Shown here in pieces: positions 29,692 to 37,625 of a DNA stretch of 64,000 nt. This DNA comes from Candidatus Zixiibacteriota bacterium. Lineage in GTDB: Bacteria; Zixibacteria; MSB-5A5; UBA10806. The stretch is taken from the NCBI GenBank assembly GCA_020348065.1, contig CP070742.1, forward strand, positions 1,228,028 to 1,292,027, read 5' to 3'. The notes under the pieces were generated by a model. That model was not told the DNA's origin. It was given only the letters and a program-made list of their open reading frames with translations, and did no database searches. Position 1 is the first letter of the stretch. Every line of letters starts with the position of its first letter. The position numbers and the translations under genes are program-made.

Positions 29692-30420
29692 TTATGAGCC
29701 GAAAAACCCGTTTAAGGCCCTGACCCATTCGATTAAATAATTCAATCTCCCGATAAGCAGCGATATTCGCGCCATTACAGTGTAGCCGAAGGTGGCGCCG
29801 AAACCGATCATTAATATCCAGATGCCGAGTTTGGCCGCCCCGCCGAATACACCCTTATGCTCCGCGGAAAAATAAAAATACGCCAGCCCGCAGATACTGC
29901 CGATAATTATAATAATCTCCCCGATTCCCTGGAAAAAATCGGCTGCGCCGCCACCGGCGAAAATCATGCCGAATATCGACCGGGGATCCATCATATTGGC
30001 CGCCACCTGCCGGATAACGAACCCCTGAAGATATAACGGCAACGCAACCCCGGCGGATACACCAAGGTAATAAGCAATGGGCCACCTGGAGATCCAGGAG
30101 GTCTTTTTGAAAAACCTGCTGAACATTAAAACTCCGATAGCCCCGGGAGTAATATTAACGATTAACATGCCTGTTTTACCGGCAACCGAGCCCTCGGCAG
30201 TGCCAAACGCGGTGACTGACGCAACAAGCGGATCGATCCAGAGATCGGTAAGGGAGGTGTGATATAATATGGCTATCCAGTATCCCGCCGATATTCCCAC
30301 CACCAGATGCTCGGCGAAACGGTAGAAGGGATTATCCCGGTATAAAAATGAGAAAATGCAAAAGGTTAAAAATGCCGCCACGGTCATCCAGAACATTGTG
30401 CCTAATGATACCTGTTCCAT
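29692..30420 (-). CDS. Module protein D, copy 1: polytopic membrane protein of unknown function
   Basis: The 242 residues form about six helices. They share with copy 2 (35287-36042) the signatures FLYRDNPFYRF, VGISAGYW, EHKGVFG and ATFGYTVMARISLLIGRL. I recognise no characterised family. It ends the first copy of a four-gene module (order A-B-C-D on the minus strand); three bases separate it from gene C. The Arg/Lys-Asp-Asn-Pro motif and the invariant Tyr-Thr-Val-Met helix may mark functional sites, which is inference. Confidence 0.75.
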   Translation of the reverse strand: MEQVSLGTMFWMTVAAFLTFCIFSFLYRDNPFYRFAEHLVVGISAGYWIAILYHTSLTDLWIDPLVASVTAFGTAEGSVAGKTGMLIVNITPGAIGVLMFSRFFKKTSWISRWPIAYYLGVSAGVALPLYLQGFVIRQVAANMMDPRSIFGMIFAGGGAADFFQGIGEIIIIIGSICGLAYFYFSAEHKGVFGGAAKLGIWILMIGFGATFGYTVMARISLLIGRLNYLIEWVRALNGFFGS

Positions 30421-30423
30421 ATG

Positions 30424-31254
30424 TTACGCTCGTTTACCTCTTCCGGAAGCGAAAAACGCCACGTTACCGATAATGATGAACAAGATAATAAAAACATGCG
30501 CTACCGAAACCGAGGTCATGGCCTTATTGGCGACTCCTTTGCGTCCAATCAGCCTCTCGTATTCGGCCGCCCCCTTCAAACCTCCCATGAGTCCGAATAT
30601 CTGGCCGGATTGTAGAAATGCGTAATAATCGGTGGCTATAACGGCCGTTACTCCGAGAGCCAGGTCGGCTTTGTATCTGCCGTTGGCGTAATTGATCCAG
30701 GAATCTACGCCGGAGGTAGCGTTGATGTTAACGATGCAAGCTACACTGGAGTAATTGCTTACACCTGCCATCATGGGCAGATCGTCCAGATCGTTATCAT
30801 AATAGTCATTGGGAAATGGCAATCTGAAATTTTCGCCCATGTTTAATATCACTATGTCCGGATAAGGTTTATATCCCAGGAATACGTAATCTTCCCCGTA
30901 TACTTTATCGAACTCATTTGCGACCGTCCTCAAATCCTGCTCGATTAAAAGAACGCCCTGGATCTGCAAAGCCGTAGATATAACCTTCAACCCCTTTGAA
31001 AAACAATGTCTCAAAACCGCCCTGGCCATAGGCTGCAGTTCCGCCATAGTATCGGGGGAATATTCCATAGGGACCATAATGACGGTACCCTCCGGCAACG
31101 ACTCCACCCTGTCGAAAACCGATTTTACCTCTGAGGTTATCTGCACCGGCGTATCGACCGTAACCAGAATGGGCAAAAATGTTACCAATCCGATGACCAG
31201 GTAAACCCAGCGCCTGTCCAAATTCATTAAAGTATTCCATATATCATTCGGCAT
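30424..31254 (-). CDS. Module protein C, copy 1: membrane protein with large extracytoplasmic domain
   Basis: The 276 residues have one helix near residues 15-35, a long soluble domain and a C-terminal helix (AHVFIILFIIIGNVAFFAS). Segments shared with copy 2 are ELQPMARAVLRH, SGQIFGLMGGLKGAAEYERLIG and the terminal helix. The soluble part contains alternating strands and helices (VIMVPMEYSP, VISTALQIQG, DIVILNMG), suggesting a Rossmann-like fold. No known family was recognised. It overlaps gene B by one base. Confidence 0.75.
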   Translation of the reverse strand: MPNDIWNTLMNLDRRWVYLVIGLVTFLPILVTVDTPVQITSEVKSVFDRVESLPEGTVIMVPMEYSPDTMAELQPMARAVLRHCFSKGLKVISTALQIQGVLLIEQDLRTVANEFDKVYGEDYVFLGYKPYPDIVILNMGENFRLPFPNDYYDNDLDDLPMMAGVSNYSSVACIVNINATSGVDSWINYANGRYKADLALGVTAVIATDYYAFLQSGQIFGLMGGLKGAAEYERLIGRKGVANKAMTSVSVAHVFIILFIIIGNVAFFASGRGKRA

Positions 31255-31904
31255 TATTTGCCTCCCCCCAGCCAGGTACGTTCGATACCGAGGATTATTT
31301 TAAGGGTTGTAACTCCCACGCCGAGGCCCACGCCGATATAGATGGCTCTTTTGGCGGCGGTATTGGGGTAATCGAGAATGTACCGGGCGACATCGGAAAA
31401 TCTCATTCCTTCGGGAAGCCATCCGGTCAGAAAATCACCGATAAATACTCTCCCGAGCATGACAATTACCGCAGAGAGCATAAGCAGGGTGGCCAGCAAG
31501 GTTTTGGCGCGGAAAGCCCTGTAGGCCGCCGAGGCGATGAAGAACGCCAGTAACGCAAACATGGTGGCCTGCACGGGCGAGAGCACATAAAAATACATTG
31601 TCATTAAAAGCGATTTTGGATCCTGAAGAGCATTTGGCGATAAAAGCCCCAGAATTGTCATATAAGCCAGGGCCACCAGCGTGACAATGGAATATTGCCA
31701 TCGCTCCTTGCGTTTGGAAATCCTGTCATAGTGGAGATTTATCAGGGACCCGATTCCCACAGTGAGGGTAAATATGCCTATTATAATAGTCCAGTTCAGG
31801 GCATATTGATATATGGTGGCGGAAACATGATGGGGCACGAAGTATTGGAACGCCATGAAGGCGCCGCAGACAAAAACGATTGTAAGTGGGACTTCTCTTC
31901 TCAT
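31254..31904 (-). CDS. Module protein B, copy 1: polytopic membrane protein of unknown function
   Basis: The 216 residues form about six helices with positive loops. Shared with copy 2 are the start MRREVPL, the segment SPVQATMFALLAFFIASAAYRAFRA, LPEGMRFSD and the end ILGIERTWLGG. These conserved stretches are the strongest in the module. It lies six bases after gene A and overlaps gene C. No function is assigned. Confidence 0.75.
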   Translation of the reverse strand: MRREVPLTIVFVCGAFMAFQYFVPHHVSATIYQYALNWTIIIGIFTLTVGIGSLINLHYDRISKRKERWQYSIVTLVALAYMTILGLLSPNALQDPKSLLMTMYFYVLSPVQATMFALLAFFIASAAYRAFRAKTLLATLLMLSAVIVMLGRVFIGDFLTGWLPEGMRFSDVARYILDYPNTAAKRAIYIGVGLGVGVTTLKIILGIERTWLGGGK

Positions 31905-31910
31905 AATAAG

Positions 31911-33215
31911 CTATCCGCCCATTATCCAGGTCATGAAAGAATTACCCGCGCCAGTACTGAATAAATAGACTATTACTCCCGCTATCATTAATGCCACCGC
32001 CGCTACTTTACCCCAATCCTGGGCTTTCAAGGTTCCCAGCTGCTGGGGCTCCTGGGAGAGATAGGCGGAGGCGGCGTAAAGCTCCTCGCCCATTAAGGTG
32101 TAATCGCAGGCTACCACAAAAAACGGTATCTGGATAAGCTGGTCGGTTCCGGCAATCTGAATGGAACCCGATACAAACCCTGTCTCCGCCAGAATCAGCG
32201 ATTCGGCATAAAACATTCCCATATAGAAATTTGTAGCCGGCCTTTCACGCAGCATGGTACCGTTGACCGCGGCAGTATAAGGAAATTGATCCTGGGTTAC
32301 GAAATAGACGTCTTTAGGATCGAAAGCATCCGGCCGCCCGGCGGACGAGTATGCTTCCTTAACGACCTCCTGACAGATGGTCATTACCACGGGATCATAA
32401 TTGGGGACGATGATCCGGGTCTGGTATTCGGCGACTTTTTTGGCCACCCGCGCCAGAATGGTAAACGCGGCGATTGTCGCCACCCGGGACGCGTCGCCCA
32501 GCCCCGGTACAAAAAGAATAGGCTTGCCCATCTCGGTAGCCCGGCCGATGGCGTCGTCAACGGCGTTTATGCCGGCGATGGGCCGGACATAAAGCCTGCG
32601 GCCCTTTCCGGCCTGGATAATAAACGCCACAGTGGTACCGGAAAATAACAGCATAAACAGGAAAATCGGTATCAGTCTCGTGTTGAAGAACTGGGGTACG
32701 GGGACAGCGGCTCCTGAAACGGAGCTGAATAATGTATCGACAGGATAAACGGAAGCGACTTTATAAAAATATCGCTTTCCGTTTACAAGATGATCTCCGG
32801 AATCGGTGAATTGAGTAGTGCCAATAGGAAGGGTGGACACTAATTCGAAATCCCCATCGGGCGAATCAGAGCGATAGATCAAATATCCCGAAACTAGACT
32901 GTCTTTATCATTATCGCCGGGGGCCAAATTCCAATTTACGATAATGGCGTTTCCGGGATCGTTGGGTTGATCTTCAGCCCTAATATCGGCCGGCGGGGCC
33001 TGTTGGAATGTCTCAGCCAACAGCCGCTCCTCAGACAGCAATAACGTGGAATCGGAATGATTTATGGTATCTTGTCGCGCCGAAACAGAAATACAAATAA
33101 AAAAAATAAAACAGGCGGCCTTAATTATTTTGGGTGCGGCTTTCAAAATCCTCAGGAGATAAGCTGGAACCCTGCAAGACTGTTTAAGTTTATTCTGCCA
33201 ACCGGGCCGCGCCAT
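31911..33215 (-). CDS. Module protein A, copy 1: Fn3 domain plus conserved cytoplasmic-type domain (DUF6754-like)
   Basis: An upstream TTG at 33278 is possible, but ATG 33215 fits better (434 residues). In order: a hydrophobic export segment (about residues 25-48), one fibronectin type III-like domain (VNWNLAPGDNDKD... YLIYRSDSPDGDFELV), a transmembrane helix (RLIPIFLFMLLFSGTTVAFI), a long conserved domain (RPIAGINAVDDAIGRATEMG, DQFPYTAAVNG, AESLILAETGF, IPFFVVACDYTLMGEELYAASAYL) and a last helix. The conserved domain resembles what I remember as DUF6754, of unknown function. It is the first gene of module copy 1, 15 bases after the CBS gene. Confidence 0.75.
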   Translation of the reverse strand: MARPGWQNKLKQSCRVPAYLLRILKAAPKIIKAACFIFFICISVSARQDTINHSDSTLLLSEERLLAETFQQAPPADIRAEDQPNDPGNAIIVNWNLAPGDNDKDSLVSGYLIYRSDSPDGDFELVSTLPIGTTQFTDSGDHLVNGKRYFYKVASVYPVDTLFSSVSGAAVPVPQFFNTRLIPIFLFMLLFSGTTVAFIIQAGKGRRLYVRPIAGINAVDDAIGRATEMGKPILFVPGLGDASRVATIAAFTILARVAKKVAEYQTRIIVPNYDPVVMTICQEVVKEAYSSAGRPDAFDPKDVYFVTQDQFPYTAAVNGTMLRERPATNFYMGMFYAESLILAETGFVSGSIQIAGTDQLIQIPFFVVACDYTLMGEELYAASAYLSQEPQQLGTLKAQDWGKVAAVALMIAGVIVYLFSTGAGNSFMTWIMGG

Positions 33216-33293
33216 AACGCTGTCCCGATTCCAACTGAGTCCAGCGCCCTCTATCCCATAAAGATAATAAATTAACAATTTATATGCAAATTA

Positions 33294-33737
33294 TTATATC
33301 TCCATATTGGGAGGTTGATATCTATACAGCGAATCCATCATCTTAATTTCAGATTCTTTGACCGAAACCTGGTATTTCAACAGATCGCGCATCGATATTA
33401 TCCCCAGAAGCCTGTTTTCTTCCACAACGGGCATATGCCGGCAGCCAATCTGCTTCATCTGGGCCAGGCAGTATTCATAAGTATCTTCGGCGTTGCATAC
33501 GCATACATCGACGGTCATAACTTCTGACACTTTAACCGCTTTGGGGTCTTTTCCCACGCTTACAACCCTGTTTAACAGATCTCGCTCGGTAAAAATTCCT
33601 TTGAGCTTCTCCTCCTCAAGAACTACAACGGCGCCTATTCCCGCGTCAGCCATCTTCTTTGCCACTTCGGTAACGGTCATGTCGGGCGAAACATAAGTCA
33701 GCCGTTTACCCGCCATCAACGACTTAAGCTGTGCCAT
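33294..33737 (-). CDS. Two-CBS-domain protein
   Basis: The 147 residues consist of two CBS domains (SPDMTVTEVAKKMADAGIGAVVV and SEVMTVDVCVCNAEDTYE... GIISMRDLL), the module that binds adenine nucleotides and regulates a partner. There is no enzyme or channel domain attached. It overlaps the SPFH gene by 14 bases and precedes module copy 1, so it may be the nucleotide sensor of that membrane complex; this is inference from context. Confidence 0.88.
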   Translation of the reverse strand: MAQLKSLMAGKRLTYVSPDMTVTEVAKKMADAGIGAVVVLEEEKLKGIFTERDLLNRVVSVGKDPKAVKVSEVMTVDVCVCNAEDTYEYCLAQMKQIGCRHMPVVEENRLLGIISMRDLLKYQVSVKESEIKMMDSLYRYQPPNMEI

Positions 33738-34695
33738 CCTCTTTCTTTCCTTGATCCGATCTTGTATGTTTTCCCGTTCCAGGCTCCGATCTTAAAACAT
33801 CGGCAATCGATCCGAGCCCCGCAAGCACACCGGACGCCTCATAAGGAATGAAAAGCTTCGACGATTTGCCGTCGGCGATTCCCTTAAGCGCCTCCAGGTA
33901 TTTCAAAGTTATTAATTTATCATCCGGAGCCCCCTTATGTATAGCGGAAAATACATTAATTATCGCTTCGGCTTCACCTGCTGCTTCGGCAATCTTACGA
34001 TATTTTTCGGCGTCCGCGACCTTCTTTACCGCCTCTGCCTTGCCCTCAGCCTCCAGAATCGCGGCCTGTTTCGAACCTTCGGCCCGCGTAATTTCAGCCT
34101 GCTTATAACCTTCAGCCTCCAAAATCGCCGCCCTCTTATCGCGCTCGGCCTTCATCTGGCGGCTCATGGCTTCGGTAATGTCGACAGGAGGATCGATTCG
34201 CTGAATTTCCACCCGGTTCACCTTTACGCCCCACTTATCGGTGGCGTTATCGAGAACCGTTCTTAACTGCTCATTTATGGTATCGCGTGATGTCAACGAC
34301 TGGTCGAGCTCCATTTCACCGAGAGTGTTTCTAAGATTCGTTTGAGCCAGTTTTACCGCCGCGATGATAAAATCGGTTATTTCATAATGCGCCTTGAAAG
34401 GATCTGTCACCTGGCAATAGATTATGGCATCAACCTCGACCACAACATTGTCTTTTGTGATAATCGACTGCGCCGGTACATCGAGTACCCTCTCTCTCAT
34501 GTCCACTCTGACCAGAGTCTCCACGAAGGGCACGATAAGATTAAGCCCGGGATTTCTCCTGCTGTGAAACCGCCCCAGCCTCTCAACAAGACCTCTTTGA
34601 TACGGTCTGACAATCCGGAGAGACATAGCCCCCATTATAAACGTAAAGAATATTATTACGATCAAAAGCACTATTAATCCGGGATCAATCATCAT
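33724..34695 (-). CDS. SPFH/Band 7 membrane protein (stomatin/QmcA-like)
   Basis: The 323 residues start with one transmembrane helix, then an SPFH domain (VRPYQRGLVERLGRF, GLNLIVPF, VPAQSIITKDNV, RNTLGEMELDQSLTSRD, WGVKVNRVEIQRIDPP) and an Ala/Glu/Lys-rich coiled coil (about residues 170-250) typical of ring-forming stomatins. A charged tail ends the protein. It is directly downstream of NfeD, its usual partner. SPFH rings organise membrane microdomains and protease partners (established knowledge). Confidence 0.93.
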   Translation of the reverse strand: MMIDPGLIVLLIVIIFFTFIMGAMSLRIVRPYQRGLVERLGRFHSRRNPGLNLIVPFVETLVRVDMRERVLDVPAQSIITKDNVVVEVDAIIYCQVTDPFKAHYEITDFIIAAVKLAQTNLRNTLGEMELDQSLTSRDTINEQLRTVLDNATDKWGVKVNRVEIQRIDPPVDITEAMSRQMKAERDKRAAILEAEGYKQAEITRAEGSKQAAILEAEGKAEAVKKVADAEKYRKIAEAAGEAEAIINVFSAIHKGAPDDKLITLKYLEALKGIADGKSSKLFIPYEASGVLAGLGSIADVLRSEPGTGKHTRSDQGKKEDGTA

Positions 34696-34705
34696 TTCCT
34701 CCCTT

Positions 34706-35164
34706 CTAATTTATTTTCTCAACTGCAAGTTTTGCCCCGCGGACATCGGTAACCTTGACCGTGGAACCACTTTCGATTATGTCCGAGGCAACCGCCCGCC
34801 ACACCTGCCCGTCAACCTTGACCTTGCCGACGTCCGCGACGGGATTTATGGACTCTATGACAATACCCTGCAGCCCGATCAGAGCGTCAGCGCCCGCCTG
34901 GGGTACGGAATCATCTGAAATTTTCCTCGCGAATGATCTGGAGACCGGTATCAACGCCACCGAGACGACACAAAATACCACGATCTGCCATACCAGACCG
35001 TATGCGCTGGCGCCGAGTATCGCCCTGGTTATAAAACCGGTAACCATGGCAGAAAGCGCCCCGATGGCGAAACAGGCGTAGAAAAATCCGGCGGTGAAAA
35101 TCTCCACGACCACGAATAAAACAGCGAGTATCAGCCAGATATAATACGGATTCTCAAGCGACAT
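34706..35164 (-). CDS. NfeD-family membrane protein (short type, OB-fold)
   Basis: The 152 residues show two to three N-terminal helices followed by a C-terminal OB-fold (LIGLQGIVIESINPVADVGKVKVDGQVWRAVA). The short form without the serine-protease domain is the one normally paired with stomatin-like SPFH proteins, as here. The ATG follows GAGGTGAAATT. A 122-base gap separates it from module copy 2, enough for a promoter, although I could not identify convincing boxes. Confidence 0.92.
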   Translation of the reverse strand: MSLENPYYIWLILAVLFVVVEIFTAGFFYACFAIGALSAMVTGFITRAILGASAYGLVWQIVVFCVVSVALIPVSRSFARKISDDSVPQAGADALIGLQGIVIESINPVADVGKVKVDGQVWRAVASDIIESGSTVKVTDVRGAKLAVEKIN

Positions 35165-35286
35165 AATTTCACCTCACTGTTAAATTTGCCTTAAAATACC
35201 CGGGTACGAAAAGCGATTGCGAAAATGCAATATCTCAATCTTTCCGGGATATATATACACAGATTTGTCTTTATTATTCAATAAAA

Positions 35287-36042
35287 TTAGTTTACAAAAC
35301 CGAGCCAGGTGCTGAACAGGAAGTATAACCGTCCGATTAAAAGCGACATACGGGACATGACGGTATAACCGAAAGAGGCGCCGAATGTTATCATAAGGAA
35401 ATAGATGCCGACTTTGGCTGTTCTGCCGAAAATACCTTTGTGCTCTTTGGAGAAGTAGAAGTAAACCAGACCGGCTAGAGTCCCAAATATCAGAACCAGA
35501 TTGCCGAGATAGGCGGCGAAATAATTATCAAGAGGAATTGATCTTCCCTGTTCCGCCATTACCGCTCCGATCTCGGAGAGTTCATTGATTCTACCGATAT
35601 CAAAAAGCGGAATCACCGTTTTCTGTAACTGGCTTAAGAAATTGGACTGAAAGTAGGTTATCATCCACAAACCGGCGGTCGATCCGACGATGACCGAAAG
35701 GGGCCAGCGGGCGATCCAGCCGATTTTGGGGAAAAGTCTCATCAGCATCATAATGCCCAGTATCGCCGCCAGAACATGCAGGATATTCCAGTTCCAGACG
35801 CCTGAAAAAATATCCTGCAAAGCGCCTTTTTCCGGCCATAGGCCCAGGGAATAAGAGATTCCGAGACCATCAAACATTTTGGTGATGAGGTTTTCCCAGA
35901 ATAATGCCACAGCCCAATAACCGGCGGAAATACCCACAAAAACCGATTCGCAAAATTTATACAGGGGATTATCCTTATATAGAAATGAGGCGATACCTAT
36001 GGTGAAAAACGCCGCCAGCCAGATCCCGAATTCGGAACTCAT
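35287..36042 (-). CDS. Module protein D, copy 2: polytopic membrane protein
   Basis: This is the 251-residue paralogue of 29692-30420, with the same conserved stretches FLYKDNPLYKF, VGISAGYW, YFYFSKEHKGIFG and ASFGYTVMSRMSLLIGRL, and the same number of helices. Its start overlaps the end of gene C copy 2 by four bases. The copies are clearly related but well diverged, so the duplication is old. Confidence 0.75.
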   Translation of the reverse strand: MSSEFGIWLAAFFTIGIASFLYKDNPLYKFCESVFVGISAGYWAVALFWENLITKMFDGLGISYSLGLWPEKGALQDIFSGVWNWNILHVLAAILGIMMLMRLFPKIGWIARWPLSVIVGSTAGLWMITYFQSNFLSQLQKTVIPLFDIGRINELSEIGAVMAEQGRSIPLDNYFAAYLGNLVLIFGTLAGLVYFYFSKEHKGIFGRTAKVGIYFLMITFGASFGYTVMSRMSLLIGRLYFLFSTWLGFVN

Positions 36043-36956
36043 TCCCTTATACCCCTTCTGTCTGATTTCTTCATGGTGGCGAAAAACGCGATGTTGCCGA
36101 CAATGATAAACAACATTACAAAAATATGCGCCATGGTCTGGCTGGTCATGAACATGGTCGCCCGGGCCTGATGACCTACCAGCTTTTCAAACTCTGCGCC
36201 ACCTTTCATACCGCCCAAGATCCCCGACAGCTGGCCGGTATCGAGATAGGGATAGGCCAACGGAGCCTGCACCGCGGTGTTAGCCGCTCCCACTGGAACA
36301 TGGAATCTATCGACGGCAAATTGAACCCATTCAACAGTCCCGGGATATCCGGCGGACAGGTTAAACACAAAATCAAAATCGGCGAGCCTGTAGATGCCGT
36401 CCATTATGGGGAATTCTTTTTGAGGACGTCCAAACCGTCGGTCTGACGGAAATGTGGCTTCAAAAGAAGTTCCCATGCGTTGTATTACCAGTTCCTGCCC
36501 CACCTGAAAACCGAGATTTATAAAATCGATACCGTACCAGGCTGTATCGTTACCGACAACAACCAGGTCGGCGCCGAAATAAAGCGTATCGCCGTCTTTT
36601 ACGATATATTCGTCATCTGATTCGTCAATGTCCTCGATGGCGCGATTGCCCTGAATCGGACCCTGAGGCCACAATCCAATAACAATAAACCGTAAGTCGT
36701 TTTCCACGAAATATTTGAACGCCGCCTCGGCCATCGGCTGCAGTTCCGGCTCGGAACCGGGATCGAAATCGCAAGAAACAAGTATTTTGGAGTCCCTGGG
36801 AAGATCCTCCAGGGAATCGTATAATACCTGAACCTCTCTTGTAACCGGTATGGGAAGACCGATCTGCAGGAAAATCGGAACCGAAAGCGCCAGAAATATA
36901 ACCACGAATATAACCCGCCGATCTATTGTAAGTAATCTTTCCCAGAACTTATCCAT
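36039..36956 (-). CDS. Module protein C, copy 2: membrane protein with large extracytoplasmic domain
   Basis: This is the 305-residue paralogue of 30424-31254: N-terminal helix after IDRRVIF, ELQPMAEAAFKYFVEND, TGQLSGILGGMKGGAEFEKLVG and a C-terminal helix (AHIFVMLFIIVGNIAFFA). Compared with copy 1 it has an insertion of about 30 residues around the acidic DIDESDDEYIVKDGD segment. The function is unknown. Three bases separate its start from the stop of gene B copy 2. Confidence 0.75.
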   Translation of the reverse strand: MDKFWERLLTIDRRVIFVVIFLALSVPIFLQIGLPIPVTREVQVLYDSLEDLPRDSKILVSCDFDPGSEPELQPMAEAAFKYFVENDLRFIVIGLWPQGPIQGNRAIEDIDESDDEYIVKDGDTLYFGADLVVVGNDTAWYGIDFINLGFQVGQELVIQRMGTSFEATFPSDRRFGRPQKEFPIMDGIYRLADFDFVFNLSAGYPGTVEWVQFAVDRFHVPVGAANTAVQAPLAYPYLDTGQLSGILGGMKGGAEFEKLVGHQARATMFMTSQTMAHIFVMLFIIVGNIAFFATMKKSDRRGIRE

Positions 36957-36959
36957 ATC

Positions 36960-37613
36960 TTACTCGCCCCCCAGATGGGATCGCTCGATACCGAGAATTA
37001 TGCGGAGCGATGTTGACACTATTCCCAGAGCGATACCGATCATGATAGCCCTCTGACCGGCGACATTGAAATAATTCATGATGACATTAGACAGGTTGGA
37101 TAAACGCCATCCCTCCGGCAGGAACACGGTAATCCAATCTCCAAACGGGGTCCTTCCCGCCATAACAATAAAAGCTGCGAGGAGCAATACAGTTGCCTGG
37201 GCGTTCCTGGCCCGGAACGCGCGGTATGAAGCCGAAGCGACGAAGAAAGCGAGAAGCGCGAACATGGTGGCGCTCAAAGGCGAATAGATATTACGGTAAA
37301 GCCAGTCGTAGCCGGATCCCTGTTCAAGATATTGCCTGCCGCCTGAGAAAAATAGCCCCACTATCAATATAAGAAAGAATGAAACGATTGTCGTAACTGC
37401 GAAGAACCAATCTTTATCTTTTTTGTATACTTTTTCAAAGGAGATTTTCATCAGGTTCAAACCGCCCAGCCAGATGGCGAAAGCGGAGATGATGGAATAC
37501 CAATCGGAAAAGGTCTCGGACAACTCACGCATGGGAGAATGAGGCACGAAAAACTGCACGAAGAATGTTATTCCGACAATGCCGGTCAGAATAAGCGGAA
37601 TTTCCCGTCTCAA
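36960..37613 (-). CDS. Module protein B, copy 2: polytopic membrane protein
   Basis: This is the 217-residue paralogue of 31254-31904, sharing MRREIPL, SPLSATMFALLAFFVASASYRAFRA, LPEGWRLSNL and ILGIERSHLGG. Length and helix pattern are the same as copy 1. It lies 12 bases after gene A copy 2. Confidence 0.75.
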   Translation of the reverse strand: MRREIPLILTGIVGITFFVQFFVPHSPMRELSETFSDWYSIISAFAIWLGGLNLMKISFEKVYKKDKDWFFAVTTIVSFFLILIVGLFFSGGRQYLEQGSGYDWLYRNIYSPLSATMFALLAFFVASASYRAFRARNAQATVLLLAAFIVMAGRTPFGDWITVFLPEGWRLSNLSNVIMNYFNVAGQRAIMIGIALGIVSTSLRIILGIERSHLGGE

Positions 37614-37625
37614 GAGGACTCTCCC